Origin: Cryomorphaceae bacterium
GTDB lineage: Bacteria; Bacteroidota; Bacteroidia; Flavobacteriales; Schleiferiaceae
NCBI GenBank assembly: GCA_011525035.1
Contig: WTIZ01000053.1
Coordinates: 1-41,271 of the forward strand
Length of the DNA stretch: 41,271 nt
Reading direction: 5' to 3'
The position numbers and the translations under genes were made by a program. The notes below the pieces were generated by a model. That model was not told the DNA's origin. It saw nothing but the letters and a program-made list of their open reading frames with translations, and ran no database searches. Each line of letters starts with the position of its first letter. Positions within the stretch are counted from its first letter, which is position 1. Below are positions 40,497-41,271 of this stretch, piece after piece.

Positions 40497-41270
40497 ATGA
40501 AACGATTATTTGCAGTATTAGCTCTTGCTTTTCTTTCTTCTTGTGTTATTGTTGATCCGGGTTACGTCGGGGTAAAATCAACCTTAGGGAAACTAAAGCC
40601 AAAGGCGTATCAACCTGGCCTAATGACCGTGAATCCTCTGATTACTAGAGTGGTAGTAGTGCCTACCAGAACGGTGAATCTTGAGGTTCGCTTAAACCTT
40701 CCTTCGAAAGAGGGCTTGAACGTACTTGCAGAAATCTCTATTCTATACCACATCCAGTCGAGCCAAGCTCCAAACGTTATCCAAACCGTAGGGGAGCGCT
40801 ACGAGGACGTCATGATCCTTTCTGTATTTAGATCGGCTGCCGCAGATGTCTGTTCACGTTACATGGCTAAAGACATGCATAGCGGGCAGCGTGCGGTCAT
40901 TGAGGATGCCATTAAATCCCATATGGACAGTCTCCTTACAGACCGTGGCTTCGTGATTGAAAGTGTTCTGATGAAATCTATTTCATTGCCACCTGGACTC
41001 TACGAGGCTATTGAAAGTAAGTTAGAGGCAGAGCAGATTGCACAGCGTATGGAGTTCGAACTGCAACAAGAGCGTTTAGAAGCACAGCGCAAGAAGATTG
41101 AAGCGCAGGGTGTAAGAGATGCACAGCAGGTATTGGCAGAGGGCTTGTCCGACGAAATCATTAAATGGAGATCGTTAGAAGTCCTGGAAAAGCTGAGTTC
41201 TTCACCGAATGCAAAGCTCATTATTACAGACGGCAATGCCCCGGTCTTGATTAACGAGGACGGGAAGTAA
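40497..41270 (+). CDS. Prohibitin/SPFH (Band 7) family lipoprotein
   Basis: This 257-residue protein starts with a lipoprotein signal (MKRLFAVLALAFLSSC), then an SPFH/Band 7 domain (about 18-185: GYVGVKSTLGKLKP, PGLMTVNPLITRVVVVPTRT, IQTVGERYEDVMILSVFRSAA, GFVIESVLMKSISLPPGLYEAI). A charged coiled coil follows (about 185-225, rich in Glu/Gln/Arg), ending in SLEVLEKLSSSPNAKLIITDG. Most prohibitins are anchored by an N-terminal helix; here the anchor would be a lipid on Cys16. Prohibitin-like proteins form large rings that organise membranes or control FtsH; whether that applies to an exported lipoprotein is unknown. The frame ends one base before the window edge and is complete. Confidence 0.87.
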   Translation: MKRLFAVLALAFLSSCVIVDPGYVGVKSTLGKLKPKAYQPGLMTVNPLITRVVVVPTRTVNLEVRLNLPSKEGLNVLAEISILYHIQSSQAPNVIQTVGERYEDVMILSVFRSAAADVCSRYMAKDMHSGQRAVIEDAIKSHMDSLLTDRGFVIESVLMKSISLPPGLYEAIESKLEAEQIAQRMEFELQQERLEAQRKKIEAQGVRDAQQVLAEGLSDEIIKWRSLEVLEKLSSSPNAKLIITDGNAPVLINEDGK

Positions 41271-41271
41271 A

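Noticed and set aside
1-41271. CRISPR arrays, tRNA or rRNA genes, insertion sequences, toxin-antitoxin or phage defence genes
   Set aside because: I looked for repeated direct-repeat spacing, cloverleaf-like sequences, transposases and known defence domains and found none.

Overview
The window reads as chromosomal DNA of a Bacteroidota bacterium, most likely a free-living (probably marine) member of the Flavobacteriales. The reasons are: many secreted lipoproteins; two TonB-dependent receptors with N-terminal CarboxypepD_reg-like domains; a DUF4249 lipoprotein; a GldI-like isomerase; a Lacal_2735-family small protein; cyclophilin-FKBP fusions; TAnnTTTG-type -7 promoter elements; and mostly weak or absent Shine-Dalgarno sites. 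The exact family cannot be fixed from sequence alone. Genes are densely packed on both strands, with many stop/start overlaps of 1-8 nt. No stretch of 300 bases or more lacks a gene. The largest gap (32325-32589) holds a promoter and a SAM-I riboswitch. I saw no rRNA, tRNA, insertion sequence, phage gene or CRISPR array.

Layout. 1-4552 (minus): a partial thioredoxin-fold lipoprotein, a phosphohexomutase and HtpG. 4701-5705 (plus): FabH-type ketoacyl synthase. 5770-9033 (minus): DUF4249 lipoprotein plus TonB receptor. 9096-12233 (minus): histidine degradation genes hutI-hutG-formimidoyltransferase. 12280-16780 (plus): coupled operon of aroC, a DAACS symporter and an OmpA/PD40/TPR protein. 16864-17733 (minus): rplS with a structured leader, and ndk. 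17809-19289 (plus): nrnA and gldI-like. 19951-22027 (plus): two tandem cyclophilin-FKBP fusion isomerases, one exported and one cytoplasmic. 22095-24831 (minus): xerD, a small lipoprotein and an aldehyde dehydrogenase. 24869-25297 (plus): aroQ. 25294-29386 (minus): LMW-PTP-like phosphatase, iron alcohol dehydrogenase, a pair of acyltransferases resembling amino-acid-lipid synthases, and a DUF1801 protein. 29410-32324: an orphan secreted protein, a GH53 galactanase lipoprotein, Lacal_2735, DUF3817 and an alpha/beta hydrolase.

The two most system-like regions are at the right end. 32388-37127 is a methionine operon: promoter, SAM-I riboswitch, OsmC, homoserine sulfhydrylase, MetX, and a homoserine dehydrogenase that keeps ACT domains and a stub of an aspartate kinase but has lost the kinase catalytic lobe. 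40411-37124 (minus) is a candidate metal-acquisition operon: a perfect 7-1-7 inverted repeat over the -33 promoter element, a small lipoprotein, a His-rich TonB receptor with a TTG start, and a Fur-family regulator. I infer that the regulator binds the repeat and controls its own uptake operon. The window closes with an SPFH/prohibitin-type lipoprotein.
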